DNA from: Albugo candida
Taxonomy: Eukaryota; Oomycota; Peronosporomycetes; Albuginales
NCBI GenBank assembly: GCA_040437565.1
Contig: JBDOQK010000029.1
Location: 124,001 to 188,000, forward strand
DNA length: 64,000 nucleotides
Direction of reading: 5' to 3'
Shown: piece after piece, positions 1 through 11,205 of the stretch
Layout of the letters: each line of letters opens with the position of its first letter
Position numbering within the stretch: the stretch's first letter is position 1
Position numbers and translations under genes: made by a program
Notes under the pieces: model-generated
Told to the model about the DNA's origin: nothing
The model's database searches: none
The model's input: the letters and a program-made list of their open reading frames with translations, nothing else

Positions 1-499
1 CGCTTCTAGCTGGTGGCAGTAACACCATAGAAAAAGCTAAATTTATTGTAAGCAAAGTAAAAGTAGCCTAGTAGGCAGGCAAAAAATCCAGCCACCATTG
101 CCTTCCATTAATTTGCGCTCTTTGCTGATTCTAACGAGGCTTTATGTAAAGTCTGCAGTTTATGCGGCATATTGGCTCGAGTAACATGAGCTGGTAGTGC
201 ACCTCCACCAATATCCCTCCCTTGCGCAGCTTCACAAACGTAGTAGGATGTAGAAATGCCACAGGAATTACCATCCACTTGCTTTCTGCAATTGTTTTAG
301 GCGTTTAGGTGCGCAAAAATGACAGCATTGTCTGATCGTTTAGCCACATGTTCTCGCCAAGAAATGGTTGTATAGCTTCGCGTAGGTCTCGATTCTCCTC
401 AGCAACATACGAAAGTAGGGGTATCTTTGTAATTTCTATTTTGAGGGATGGGTCCGCAGCAATTCCCTGGAATAAAAGCCAAACTTTAAATCCTCTGCA
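1..499 (-). other. No firm gene; possible Ulp1/C48-like peptidase fragment
   Basis: No complete gene is visible. On the minus strand, about 470 to 200, one frame reads coherently with few breaks and contains WLNDQTMLSFLR followed by KWMVIPVAFLHPTTF. This resembles the substrate-binding stretch of Ulp1-type cysteine peptidases (W-L-N/D-D-x-x-I-N-x-x-L, then a K-W-x-V-I-P strand). The catalytic His/Asp/Cys region is not seen. Such domains are common in oomycete and fungal transposons, so this is probably a transposon remnant. The family call is inference. Confidence 0.3.
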
Positions 500-2262
500 G
501 GGATGACTTCAAAACTACCAGTATAGCAACATAACTTATATTATCTACAATTATGTGTTGCCGCTTGACTCAATTGCAACTGAACAGCTACTTAATACAC
601 CGACAAACTCCAAACTTCTCGCATCATTGCGTAATGACGTGATGGGGTCCTTGAAAAGATGCGCTCGAAGTTCAACAAATATCGCTATTTCGTATGACGT
701 AATGGGTTCATTGCGAAGATGCGCTTGATGTCCATGAGACGTCGCTATCTGATTGTAGTTGGTGATCCAAGCTGCTTGAGTTCCAATCCGACACGAAGTC
801 CCGCTTCGTCGCTCTTCCGGTTTCCATTTGAAATCCCATCTAGGTGCATTTGCAGAAGATCCTTGCTGTACTCAGAATCCTTAAGCTTCAGTTCTATCAT
901 GTTCACCTGCATTCTCAACGACGTGATGAGGCCATTTTTGGGATGCATTTTCTGTCCATGAAATTCCACTCCTTGGTCGCACTCGATATTTTGAGTGGCT
1001 TCGGCTGAAAACCGCATCTGTTGGATTGAACTCTTTGCCCGCTTTGATCGCATCCAAGAACGCGAACTGATTGTTCATAAAATCCTTAAAGTCTTCAAGC
1101 ATCGACCTCGACTTGACGACCTTTATTTGAAGCTCCATGTTTTCCTTCAACACTTCCTTGATTTATCCTCTATCGGTACAAGCGCTCCGTCGAGTTGCTT
1201 TAGTTTCCTGTGGCCGTTGTTTGAGCTCCAGTTGAGACAAAAGTCTTGGGGTCCACGCGTCTTCTACAGATTGGCCAGTTTTGTTTGCTGCGTTTCCATG
1301 AAAACCTCAAGTTCCTGGATCATTGTCTTTGACCATAGAAAATCCAACTTTGGCTCATCGTGTTGGTCCGTAAGCTGCTTTAACTGAATTTCATCATCTT
1401 CTTGCACCTTCATCGCATTGTCCAGCTTGCGTTGACACATAATGTTGCGTTTTCGACTAGCCCTCAACCTCTTTTCGAGTTCTTCGACAGCCGTCTTGTG
1501 CTTGAACACTTGTTCAATGGCACCTTGAAGCTGAGGCGTTTTATCAATCAATGTGCGAGGCAGCTGCGGATTATATTTCTTCAAACGCGGATTTTTATAC
1601 GGACGCTCTTGCGTTGCCATAGTTGGTCATGGATGGGTGACGTAGTCACGGGTGGTCGCTGATGCCACATCCACAGCCGCAACCATACTACGGAGGGAAT
1701 CAGTGCCACGAGTCATCACCGGAGATGCTCGTCTTGTTGCAGAAACCTGTACTGGATTTTTCCCACGAACGCGAGCCAGGGCGACGTTCGTCCAGTGGAA
1801 TCTGTCCGCGTTGCAGTTGTCCTCGAGACGCGAGCCGTGGTCGATGCCGTTTCAGGTCGTTGTGTGCTCGCACGCTTTTCGTGTCGTTGTTAATGTTGGT
1901 ACTGGAGTTGGTCGAGCCGCTTTGTTTGCTATCGTGTTGATGTTTGCGTAGACGTCTCCGTTCCATCCGCTCGTAGCACATATCCACCGACGATAAGCTT
2001 CATCGTTGACGGTGTCACATTCCTCGCTGATGCAACCATATTTGTTGTCGTAGTCTTTCACAATCGCTGCATTCGTAAAATAATTAGCTGACTTTTGAAC
2101 GAGTATGAACGAGAAAAGCGGTACATACATATCTTGCTTTGACCTCCCAAGTCTCCCAGCATGATGCTGAATGCTGATTGAAGATATTACCTCATGGTAC
2201 ACGCCGGAATATTCTGAGGGAACGGGGTCGATATCGGAGTCGGCGCATGGGATCAATCGATT
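500..2262 (-). pseudogene. Decayed coiled-coil protein gene, copy C
   Basis: The clearest block is 1264-1620 on the minus strand (118 codons from MATQERPYKNPRLKK), rich in K/E/Q heptads such as VEELEKRLRASRKRN and predicted coiled coil. Homologous sequence continues to about 745 in shifting frames (for example FMNNQFAFLDAIKAGKEFNP). Upstream pieces at 1700-1987 and 1852-2334 contain a Cys-containing stretch, KYGCISEECDTVNDEAY. The same order occurs in the same orientation at 59685-61493 (copy D), which shares KAGKEFNPTDA and QLKQLTD. Where C has a stop after QQTKLANL, D reads on, so C is broken. No known family was recognised. The part after 1197 is repeated at 3009-4072 only because contig ends overlap. 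Confidence 0.55.
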
Positions 2263-5200
2263 GTTGTCATTCATTCCCGTCCGTGTCAGACTTGTAATAC
2301 AGACATGTATCGGTGATGCATTGCGGATAACCAATGTTCGCTAAGGTCGCATGGAGGAGCTGATGCCATAGTCTTCCTTACTGTTTCAATCCATACAAGC
2401 TGCGCTCCAAACATAGTGAGAGATTCTTGGATATACGCACACCATACTCAGACATCCCCTCCGGGGTGAAATCCATACCATCCGGAATAAATAGGTGTAT
2501 GTCCACGCCATCTTCTTTAGCTGCGCGTACGTACGCACTTGGCACATCAAAATGCCGAGCTGGAACACGCCAAATCCATGTGATAGCAATAATGGCTTTT
2601 GCGCTTGTCATATTCAAAATTGCAGCGAAGGTTAAAAGAAAGTTCTCACCGAGCACCTGTTCATTCCCACAGGCTACCAGTCTTGTTTTGTATCGTATAC
2701 CGCCTCCACCACTGGTCCGCTTCTTCTTATACACCCGTTTAGTATGCAGCTGGGGCACATTGGGTTCAGCTTTGACCACCCGCGAAGTGTGATTCGCATG
2801 CAATGACGCTAGTTCCTCACGGTGTGTCCGAAGCCAAAGTTCTTTATCAGGCCTTCTCATAGCCTTTCTATAACTCCTCAGATCCGGGAGATGCACGAAT
2901 TCTCTTGANNNNNNNNNNNNNNNNNNNNNNNNNNNNNNNNNNNNNNNNNNNNNNNNNNNNNNNNNNNNNNNNNNNNNNNNNNNNNNNNNNNNNNNNNNNN
3001 NNNNNNNNGCTTTAGTTTCCTGTGGCCGTTGTTTGAGCTCCAGTTGAGACAAAAGTCTTGGGGTCCACGCGTCTTCTACAGATTGGCCAGTTTTGTTTGC
3101 TGCGTTTCCATGAAAACCTCAAGTTCCTGGATCATTGTCTTTGACCATAGAAAATCCAACTTTGGCTCATCGTGTTGGTCCGTAAGCTGCTTTAACTGAA
3201 TTTCATCATCTTCTTGCACCTTCATCGCATTGTCCAGCTTGCGTTGACACATAATGTTGCGTTTTCGACTAGCCCTCAACCTCTTTTCGAGTTCTTCGAC
3301 AGCCGTCTTGTGCTTGAACACTTGTTCAATGGCACCTTGAAGCTGAGGCGTTTTATCAATCAATGTGCGAGGCAGCTGCGGATTATATTTCTTCAAACGC
3401 GGATTTTTATACGGACGCTCTTGCGTTGCCATAGTTGGTCATGGATGGGTGACGTAGTCACGGGTGGTCGCTGATGCCACATCCACAGCCGCAACCATAC
3501 TACGGAGGGAATCAGTGCCACGAGTCATCACCGGAGATGCTCGTCTTGTTGCAGAAACCTGTACTGGATTTTTCCCACGAACGCGAGCCAGGGCGACGTT
3601 CGTCCAGTGGAATCTGTCCGCGTTGCAGTTGTCCTCGAGACGCGAGCCGTGGTCGATGCCGTTTCAGGTCGTTGTGTGCTCGCACGCTTTTCGTGTCGTT
3701 GTTAATGTTGGTACTGGAGTTGGTCGAGCCGCTTTGTTTGCTATCGTGTTGATGTTTGCGTAGACGTCTCCGTTCCATCCGCTCGTAGCACATATCCACC
3801 GACGATAAGCTTCATCGTTGACGGTGTCACATTCCTCGCTGATGCAACCATATTTGTTGTCGTAGTCTTTCACAATCGCTGCATTCGTAAAATAATTAGC
3901 TGACTTTTGAACGAGTATGAACGAGAAAAGCGGTACATACATATCTTGCTTTGACCTCCCAAGTCTCCCAGCATGATGCTGAATGCTGATTGAAGATATT
4001 ACCTCATGGTACACGCCGGAATATTCTGAGGGAACGGGGTCGATATCGGAGTCGGCGCATGGGATCAATCGATTGTTGTCATTCATTCCCGTCCGTGTCA
4101 GACTTGTAATACAGACATGTATCGGTGATGCATTGCGGATAACCAATGTTCGCTAAGGTCGCATGGAGGAGCTGATGCCATAGTCTTCCTTACTGTTTCA
4201 ATCCATACAAGCTGCGCTCCAAACATAGTGAGAGATTCTTGGATATACGCACACCATACTCAGACATCCCCTCCGGGGTGAAATCCATACCATCCGGAAT
4301 AAATAGGTGTATGTCCACGCCATCTTCTTTAGCTGCGCGTACGTACGCACTTGGCACATCAAAATGCCGAGCTGGAACACGCCAAATCCATGTGATAGCA
4401 ATAATGGCTTTTGCGCTTGTCATATTCAAAATTGCAGCGAAGGTTAAAAGAAAGTTCTCACCGAGCACCTGTTCATTCCCACAGGCTACCAGTCTTGTTT
4501 TGTATCGTATACCGCCTCCACCACTGGTCCGCTTCTTCTTATACACCCGTTTAGTATGCAGCTGGGGCACATTGGGTTCAGCTTTGACCACCCGCGAAGT
4601 GTGATTCGCATGCAATGACGCTAGTTCCTCACGGTGTGTCCGAAGCCAAAGTTCTTTATCAGGCCTTCTCATAGCCTTTCTATAACTCCTCAGATCCGGG
4701 AGATGCACGAATTCTCTTGAAACACTTGTGTCACGGTAGAAACCCCAGCTGGTACAGCCTCATGGGATGTCGGCGGTTTGTCCTCCTTGATGGCCGTGGT
4801 AAGTGCACGAAAAAGCGCACGCGATGATTCTTAAGTATTCAAAGTATCCATTTCCGCTTCAGCTTTCCGGAACGACTTTTTCTTAGTTCTCTGGGAACGT
4901 CGCGCTGTTGTAAAAATGGTGTCAATTCGTAAGAGATCGGGATTCAAAGCAGTGAATTGCCCATTTGAAGTCGCAACTTGCACGTGACGATTTCCCTTAG
5001 AGTGGTCCGTAGAAAAATGGACATCTTGACGCGCGTTGCAAGCTATTCCAATCTATTTTCTGCTCCATTCTGCAGTACGTCTATCCGTTGCGCATTCACC
5101 TCGTCATTGAACGTTGCGACTAGACGAACATGCCGTATTGTAATTACAACACGATCATCTCTTGATATATAAATTTCCTAAAGAAAACTTTTTTTTGTTA

Positions 5201-7775
5201 TAATATAAGGAGAACTGCGGACTTGTGGTGGCTGAAGAATGTGTAGTTGTCCGAAGTGTAGACCTGGAAGCCACACAAGAAATATTTGAGTTTCATCGCT
5301 CTTCCCGACGATAATCCCTTGCGAGAAGCGTTGCTTTTACGCGTTATTCTGCGGATCACGATATGTTTCACATGGAGACCCAAAAACAACAATATCCACG
5401 AGAATTGGTGGACGTCCGGTCAAAATCACTATACGAGACGCCCGATTGGGATTGGCACGTCTCGGCATACGATTCAGAATGTAAGCAGAAAGTTCCACTG
5501 CATCGCCCCGTAACGAGAGAGGCAAATCACACGAAAAAATCATGCAGCGAGCCATATTCATCACCGTGCGGTGCAGTCGCTCAGCCTTTCCATTTTCCAG
5601 CCTGGTTGCTAGCCTTTGTGATTTGACGAGCAACTCCAGAATCACGACAAATTAAGTCAATGTTTCAGTATTCGTCACCTCAATCAGTGAGAAGCACATG
5701 CACGCAGCAATTGTACCATTTCTTTAAGTAAGCCAAAAACTGCTCGAAGGTTTTCGCTGCTTGATCCTTTGTCTTGGCAAGGAAGACACAGAAATAATTG
5801 GTCTAGTGATCGACAAAATCTACTAGATATAATACCTGTTGCTTCTACGATCTCGCGGTGTAATCAGACCATTGAGGTCACTACATATCACTCACTCGAC
5901 GCGATCGGTGGGTGCACTCTTACCAGTGTTTTGTTTGGGCTGAGTACCACGTGTTTGTTTCCCCTATGCACAAGCCAAGCAACGATTTCAGATATGGTCA
6001 GTCAATTAAATCCCTGATTCGGACATATGTGCTAGACGCCCAATTATGCCGTACCTCAAATGACCAAAGCGCTCGTGAGACTGCATAAGAAAACCCTTCT
6101 GCACAGTCTCACCAGAACGAATATTATCCAAAGCTCTCATTACAATCTCCCGAATTGCAGGATTGTCCTTGTTGACTGCAGCACGGTTTGCAACCATCAC
6201 GTGATTCTTAATCGTCACGTAAAATACCAGATTACCATTATTAACACAGCGTGCCGTCCTTGAAAACGGCCCAGTAAACACCCATGGTCGGCTTGGTGAC
6301 CATATGAAACCAAATATATTGTCAATTGTGGCAAGTAGTGAGCACTTGGTAGCTCAACTTCATTGTGTACACCATCAACGAAGGTGTTCAAGCACACATT
6401 ACCGCGTTTCGTCACTCGCAATGGGGTCCCATCCGGCTGACGTAACACATCACGGCTTGCGCAATCTTCAGCCTTTGATAGCATAGATGCATCACGAACC
6501 AAGTGACAACTTGCGCCAGTGTCAAGAATCCAATCTTCATCATCCAAATCGTCACTTACTTGCATTAGCAACAAATGCCCATTTAGCTTTCGCACTTCCC
6601 CTAGAGCTTATCTTTCTCTCCAGATCTTGCGCGGTAGCTTTCTTGCGGCAATAACGCGCGACATGATCAACTTGACCGCACTTGTGGCATTGTCTCGTTT
6701 CGTTTACCAAGTTCATCTACCCACGACCAGTCTTTGCATTACTGACTTTTCATTTTCCATCCCTTGAATAACATTTTAGACACCTGTTGTACTGACTGAT
6801 TATCAATGCTTGAGACTCGGGCTGAGCATGCTTTACAATGTTCTAAACTCAAGGCATCGCCTGAGTTCGTTGCCTCTTGAAGAGACACCAGGTACAGCGA
6901 ATGGTCGTTCCACGATCATCCCTTGTTCTTTCGTTCAGCAAACAGGTTGATAGTTTGTTGCTTGAAAAAAAAACAATTCGATACGAATCCACCATCTTAT
7001 CCATAACAAAGGCAAGAGTCGGAGTCATTCGCCACCAACTGTGAACGCGCTGGTTGTAGTATCTTGCAGCCTTTTCCACCCAGAATCGCGACACCTTTTA
7101 ATCCTCCAGACAGCGAAAACCACACGTCCGTTCAGCCAAATCGATCTTGACCAGCAAAAGCCGTCGCCATTGTACAAATCCATCACCAAGACCCTTGTAG
7201 ATTTCAAATCCATTGAAAGGATCGATACTGATCTTCCCTTTCAGTGGAGGTTGTTTCGTTGACAAAGTGCGGGTTCAACTCGTCCACTTCATGTACTCCC
7301 ATTGGTTTATCTTCAATACGGAAGTTCCGCCTGCTCTTGAAGTCTCAAGTCCATCTTATTTTGACGCTGAAGCTCATCTCTAAGCTCCGCTACCCCTTGC
7401 AAAGAAACTTGAATTCTGTCATACAACTCCAAGTTCTGCTCTTTCGTCTGGTCTTTGGACATGCCCCATCAAACCCAACCCACCGCCTGTATACAGATCG
7501 CGGTTGGCGCTACCTGGTGGACAGGTTTCCACAGGCCAGAGCCTTTGAGATCTGTTTCCATCGACTCCAGGCGTGAAGATATGCTCGCCAACTCCACCTG
7601 CAATAGACTTGGGCCACCACTTTCGCGAGTATCAAGCATTCCTCGCGTGGTGCCCTTTTCGCGAGCGGCCACCTGCACATCCTCCCTGTATGCATACCAT
7701 TCGTAACCTGGAGTGGCGCCTCTGAACTCCTTTTGACCGTCCATTGGGCTCATAACCTATTGACTCGAGACGGCG
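2263..7775 (-). mobile_element. Ty1/copia retrotransposon relic 1 (no 3' end)
   Basis: A Ty1/copia-type LTR element reads on the minus strand in canonical order: gag (about 7753-6600), a CX2CX4HX4C zinc knuckle near 6700 (CHKCGQVDHVARYC), protease with DWILDTGASCHLV near 6530, GAG-pre-integrase near 6100-6270, integrase end at 5337-5645, then reverse transcriptase at 4190-4720 (RLVACGNEQVLG, FDVPSAYVRA, RSLYGLKQ). Protease before integrase before RT is diagnostic of copia. It is broken, with several frame interruptions. The RT side ends abruptly where coiled-coil segment C begins, so RNase H and the 3' LTR are missing. RT appears twice (2378-2908 and 4190-4720) because of the unmerged contig overlap. 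Confidence 0.85.
2909..3008. other. Assembly gap 1, flanked by 1,712-bp unmerged overlap
   Basis: A run of 100 N. Bases 1197-2908 before it are repeated at 3009-4720 after it, starting and stopping exactly at the gap edges. This is the signature of two contigs that share an end and were not merged. Confidence 0.95.
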
Positions 7776-8032
7776 TGGTCCAAAGAAGTATTTTTAGTGG
7801 ACTGCGTGTATTATCATAGTTTTAGCCCTACCAAACAATCACCTCCTTCCTTTCACACCCTAATCTGTCTCGCCTGTCACCTTCTGTACTCAAATTAGCA
7901 GATGCCGAGAGAGTGTCACCGAGGCGGCAGGAGATCTGGCAAAATCCCACTCGGTCAGAATCAATCTTTTAACACAGAATAGTTATCTTCGCGCAAGAGG
8001 CGTGCTATTCGAGCGAACTTGGGCTCATAACC
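7746..8032 (-). repeat. Likely 5' LTR region of copia relic 1 between two primer-binding-like sites
   Basis: The minus strand carries GGTTATGAGCCC at 7746-7757, directly before the gag start, and again at 8021-8032, 275 bases away. The same 12-mer follows the 5' LTR of the second copia element at 36169, so it is probably the primer-binding site used by this lineage. The spacing is close to the 257-bp LTR of the second element, which suggests that an LTR lies between the two sites. No paired 3' LTR was found. Confidence 0.4.
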
Positions 8033-8180
8033 TTTCCAGTAGTGTTGAGCAGGGCAAACAAAATGAAAAGTACTTTTATTGAGTCTTCGATTGCTAACTA
8101 CAGTAAAGGTAATATTATAATCTTCAGCATGGCCCTTAGTGCCAATGTGGTCTACACCACCAACATTTATTCTCTAAAAC

Positions 8181-8301
8181 GGTCTTGATCACGAGAGTTT
8201 TGAAGATCTCTCAAATCTTCTAGATCCACATCACTCAAAATGTTGGAAAAAGCAAAAACAGGCCACTGTCCTGCTGTTTAACCACGTTGCTGTTCCGCCT
8301 C
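8181..8301. repeat. Left arm of a perfect 121-bp inverted repeat
   Basis: This sequence reads identically in reverse complement at 10315-10435. Both arms abut assembly gaps. The contig 8402-10214 lies between them, so it may have been placed or oriented wrongly. The arm may code for the end of a gypsy polyprotein (AGQWPVFAFSNI in one frame). Confidence 0.85.
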
Positions 8302-8401
8302 NNNNNNNNNNNNNNNNNNNNNNNNNNNNNNNNNNNNNNNNNNNNNNNNNNNNNNNNNNNNNNNNNNNNNNNNNNNNNNNNNNNNNNNNNNNNNNNNNNN
8401 N
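8302..8401. other. Assembly gap 2
   Basis: A run of 100 N. There is no direct overlap across it; its left edge is the inverted repeat arm shared with 10315-10435. Confidence 0.95.
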
Positions 8402-8853
8402 TGAGTCGCATCGCATCCAGGCCGATCATTGCTGTGATCGGTGAGACATTGCGCATTGTAGTTGAGGGACTATGATTCAAAATGAGCTGAATAATCGGAA
8501 GGACAGGACACCAATCAGACGGTTGAAGTCTCCACTCACTGAAAAGGTCTCTAGTGCACCGCAAAAGCTCACGCATAAGTCACTTAGCAGTACCATTAGC
8601 CCAAGGACATCGTGCAGTGTTAAAATGGTGATTCGCCTTAAGAGTCCTTCTCAGATGGTCGGTCACGGCATTCAGAAAGGGGTAACTTGGTCAGAAACCT
8701 AAATTTGCACACACCTAATAAGGAAATAAACCTTAGAAAAGCATCGGCGCAGGCAGCGGCATCCGCTGCACGACAAGGTTCCAGGAGACAGTATTTGCTG
8801 GCATCGTCCTTGATCACCAGTACATAGCTTTGTCCGGTAAAACTCTCCCCCAT
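8402..8853 (-). mobile_element. Ty3/gypsy integrase relic
   Basis: Two minus-strand pieces resemble the integrase of oomycete Ty3/gypsy elements. The upstream one (8853-8640) has YVLVIKDDASKYCLLEPC, the core strand with catalytic-type Asp. The downstream one (8576-8402) has LNHSPSTTMRNVSPITAMIG, the region after the catalytic Glu. The element is a broken fragment with no LTRs visible, truncated by assembly gap 2. Confidence 0.65.
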
Positions 8854-9347
8854 ATAAAAAAATTGAAATGAATCAACTCGTTTGGTTTTTCGACGTGTAA
8901 TGCTTCCCCTTTAGAGAGTGGAAGGGTGACAGGGCCGTCACTTGCACAATGCAAACAACTTCGAACAAAAACAAATCCACATCCTTTTGCATGTCTCTCC
9001 AGGTAACCGCATCCGCAATAGTGTTAGATGTTGTTTAATACTCACGGTGACCACCCACTCCAAAATATGCGACGATTCATATTCTTAAACAGATCAGTTG
9101 CATGACTTGGAATAACAATCTTGACGCGCTGTTGCACAGATTTACATTGAAATCCCGCCGTAACTTCAATGCTCACGTTGGATAATCTACCATGCGTATT
9201 TCTATGGACGTTGAACCTCACTCGCAGCAGGCCAAGCAAATTTCGGTTTTAGCATTCGAGAGGTTACTATAAGTGAAGCTCCAATAGGTCAGCTGAATGT
9301 GTCTATGTTACTAGGATTATACTAGCTGACTTCTGTAGTTGCCTAGG
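8854..9347. other. No recognised gene
   Basis: Short frames only (a 65-codon minus frame at 9042-9239 without a recognisable motif). Probably non-coding or degraded repeat sequence between the gypsy and LINE-like relics. Confidence 0.5.
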
Positions 9348-10154
9348 CTATCTTAAATAACACATATACATATAAAAAACGTGTCTTGAAATACCTATGA
9401 GAGGTGATAATATGTCTTCTCGTTGATAAACCCGTATCGCAGTAGCCTCAGCACCAATGATACGAGACTTTGTCCAGCTTGTAAATGCTGTAAAGTTGTA
9501 AAGTTGTAAAGTTGCAAAAATGGTCCAAAGGTACCGTGGTTTGCAAATTGGTGCACGCCACACTAGGCGGAACAATGTCATCCAACTAGGACTAGGATCT
9601 GAGTTGCACTTGCATTTTGACTTGTCTGTGCCGTACCCGCAGTAATGATCTTCGGCTTCTGAAAAATGCATCAAATGATCCTTGCGTTGCGAGTTGATCC
9701 AGGACCTTTGCAAGCTGAATGCGTTCCTCTTGGTCGTAACACTGTCTTCGAAAGTACCGAACGTGGCACTCAACGTGGTGTAGATCACGGAAAGTGCTGG
9801 AACTGTCGGAGTTGATGATCGTTAATCGAACAAACGACAATTCCGATCTGGCCAGACGAAGTGCAGTGTCACCGCTTGCAATGCAAGCCATAAATATGAT
9901 ATAATATGCTGATATTCTTTCCATGCCGGCCGTGATGCTAGCCCAATTGGGCATGCAATATGCGTCCAACGTGGTCGAGAGGAGAAAAAATTATCCCAAC
10001 TAGGGAGTAACTCCTTCCATAAATGTGCCGTGTGATGGCACTTTGGAAAGAGATCTTGATCGTATTCCACTGGCCCACACGAAGGCTGCGTGGACAATAT
10101 AATGTCGGGCTGAATATCCTTCAAGAACCAAAAACGAGATCGAACTGGCAACAT
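9348..10154 (-). mobile_element. LINE-like (non-LTR) 3' ORF relic
   Basis: Three overlapping minus-strand frames (10154-9822, 9969-9592, 9788-9348) resemble the segment after the reverse transcriptase in oomycete LINEs: a zinc-binding-like HTAHLWKELLPSW stretch, then LALQAVTLHFVWPDRN, matching the common W-x-x-L...VW-x-x-RN pattern. The shifting frames show that it is degraded. No RT catalytic YxDD is visible, so this is only a 3' part. Family assignment is from motif memory, without a search. Confidence 0.45.
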
Positions 10155-10214
10155 TCGAAAGGCTAGACGAAACTGTAAATCTTCGAAAATTGGTAATACA
10201 CGTTTCCGAAGATG

Positions 10215-10314
10215 NNNNNNNNNNNNNNNNNNNNNNNNNNNNNNNNNNNNNNNNNNNNNNNNNNNNNNNNNNNNNNNNNNNNNNNNNNNNNNNNNNNNNN
10301 NNNNNNNNNNNNNN
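10215..10314. other. Assembly gap 3
   Basis: A run of 100 N. No direct overlap; its right edge is the second arm of the 121-bp inverted repeat. Confidence 0.95.
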
Positions 10315-10435
10315 GAGGCGGAACAGCAACGTGGTTAAACAGCAGGACAGTGGCCTGTTTTTGCTTTTTCCAACATTTTGAGTGATGTGGATCTAGAAGA
10401 TTTGAGAGATCTTCAAAACTCTCGTGATCAAGACC
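10315..10435. repeat. Right arm of a perfect 121-bp inverted repeat
   Basis: Exact reverse complement of 8181-8301. Identity stops where one arm continues with TGG and the other with a different base. Perfect identity beside gaps points to the same genomic sequence present in two contigs in opposite orientation, rather than to an old repeat. Confidence 0.85.
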
Positions 10436-11129
10436 TGGATGGAGAAGAAAGAGTTTTAAGAAGTAAGAGAAGTAATCTTTCGATGATGGAAGTCACTACA
10501 GAGTGCTTATAACGAAACGAATGGTAAGCAACGATGAGTTAGCGAAGATCACCATAGTAAAATAGCTGATATGGATTACAATAAAATACGACGATCAATA
10601 TCTTGTATTAACGTCCCCCATCTTCACGGAATCCAAACATTGTGGATGGAAGAAAAATATCTTTCCTATTTGAAGTAAAATGATTGCGAATACTTGGTTG
10701 TTAGGCAGGCTTCTTGCAATGATACGTCTGTTCCGTTGGTGCAGATTTGTATGTCGAATATAAACAAGGATGCATAGTCAGTCATTTTCCTTCTGCTTAA
10801 ATATCCATTGGGTACAGTTAGTTGAGACTATTGTTCAATTTATCTTTAGCGGCAGATTCGAGCTTCGAAGACTTTCTTGACCTAATCGGAAGGAGGCACG
10901 GCTCTATTTCGACTCGAAAGCGTTCATACATCATATACCCATAAATGAGTAGTAAGAAAGAATATGCTGTGTCATTTGCAATGATATGAACAATCTCCAG
11001 CACTAACTTCGGCGTTTCCGACACATCTGCAAGGCTGCGCAATACATCGATAATCGGGTCTCATTCCATTTTGGAGAGTGCTGAAGACAATTCTCGATGT
11101 GATTGGTACTTAGTCTCTATCATGATGTT
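10436..11129. other. No recognised gene; one minus ORF with a hydrophobic segment
   Basis: The only frame of note is 10818-11042 on the minus strand (74 codons), with a hydrophobic stretch, SFLLLIYGYMMYE, followed by basic residues. It has no known motif and no visible splice context. It may be a chance frame or the end of a membrane protein. Confidence 0.3.
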
Positions 11130-11205
11130 GGCACCTCGACTTGTTCAATGAAGACTAGCACGTGCAGTTGCGGCAAAACGAAGTCTGAATCAGGAACCCA
11201 AGTGA
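11130..11205 (+). pseudogene. 3' end of DAHP synthase, start of duplicated segment A
   Basis: The end of this stretch codes for RRLARA-type residues and then AAKRSLNQEPK with a TGA stop at 11203-11205. It matches the C-terminus of the DAHP synthase pseudogene on the minus strand at 57919 (AAKRSQNQEPN, TGA). Only about the last 20-25 codons are recognisable. It marks the left boundary of segment A, which is inverted relative to segment B. Confidence 0.7.

Noticed and set aside
1700-1987. Arg/His/Thr-rich frames on both strands as separate genes
   Set aside because: Overlapping frames with no splice context; better seen as parts of the decayed coiled-coil segment.
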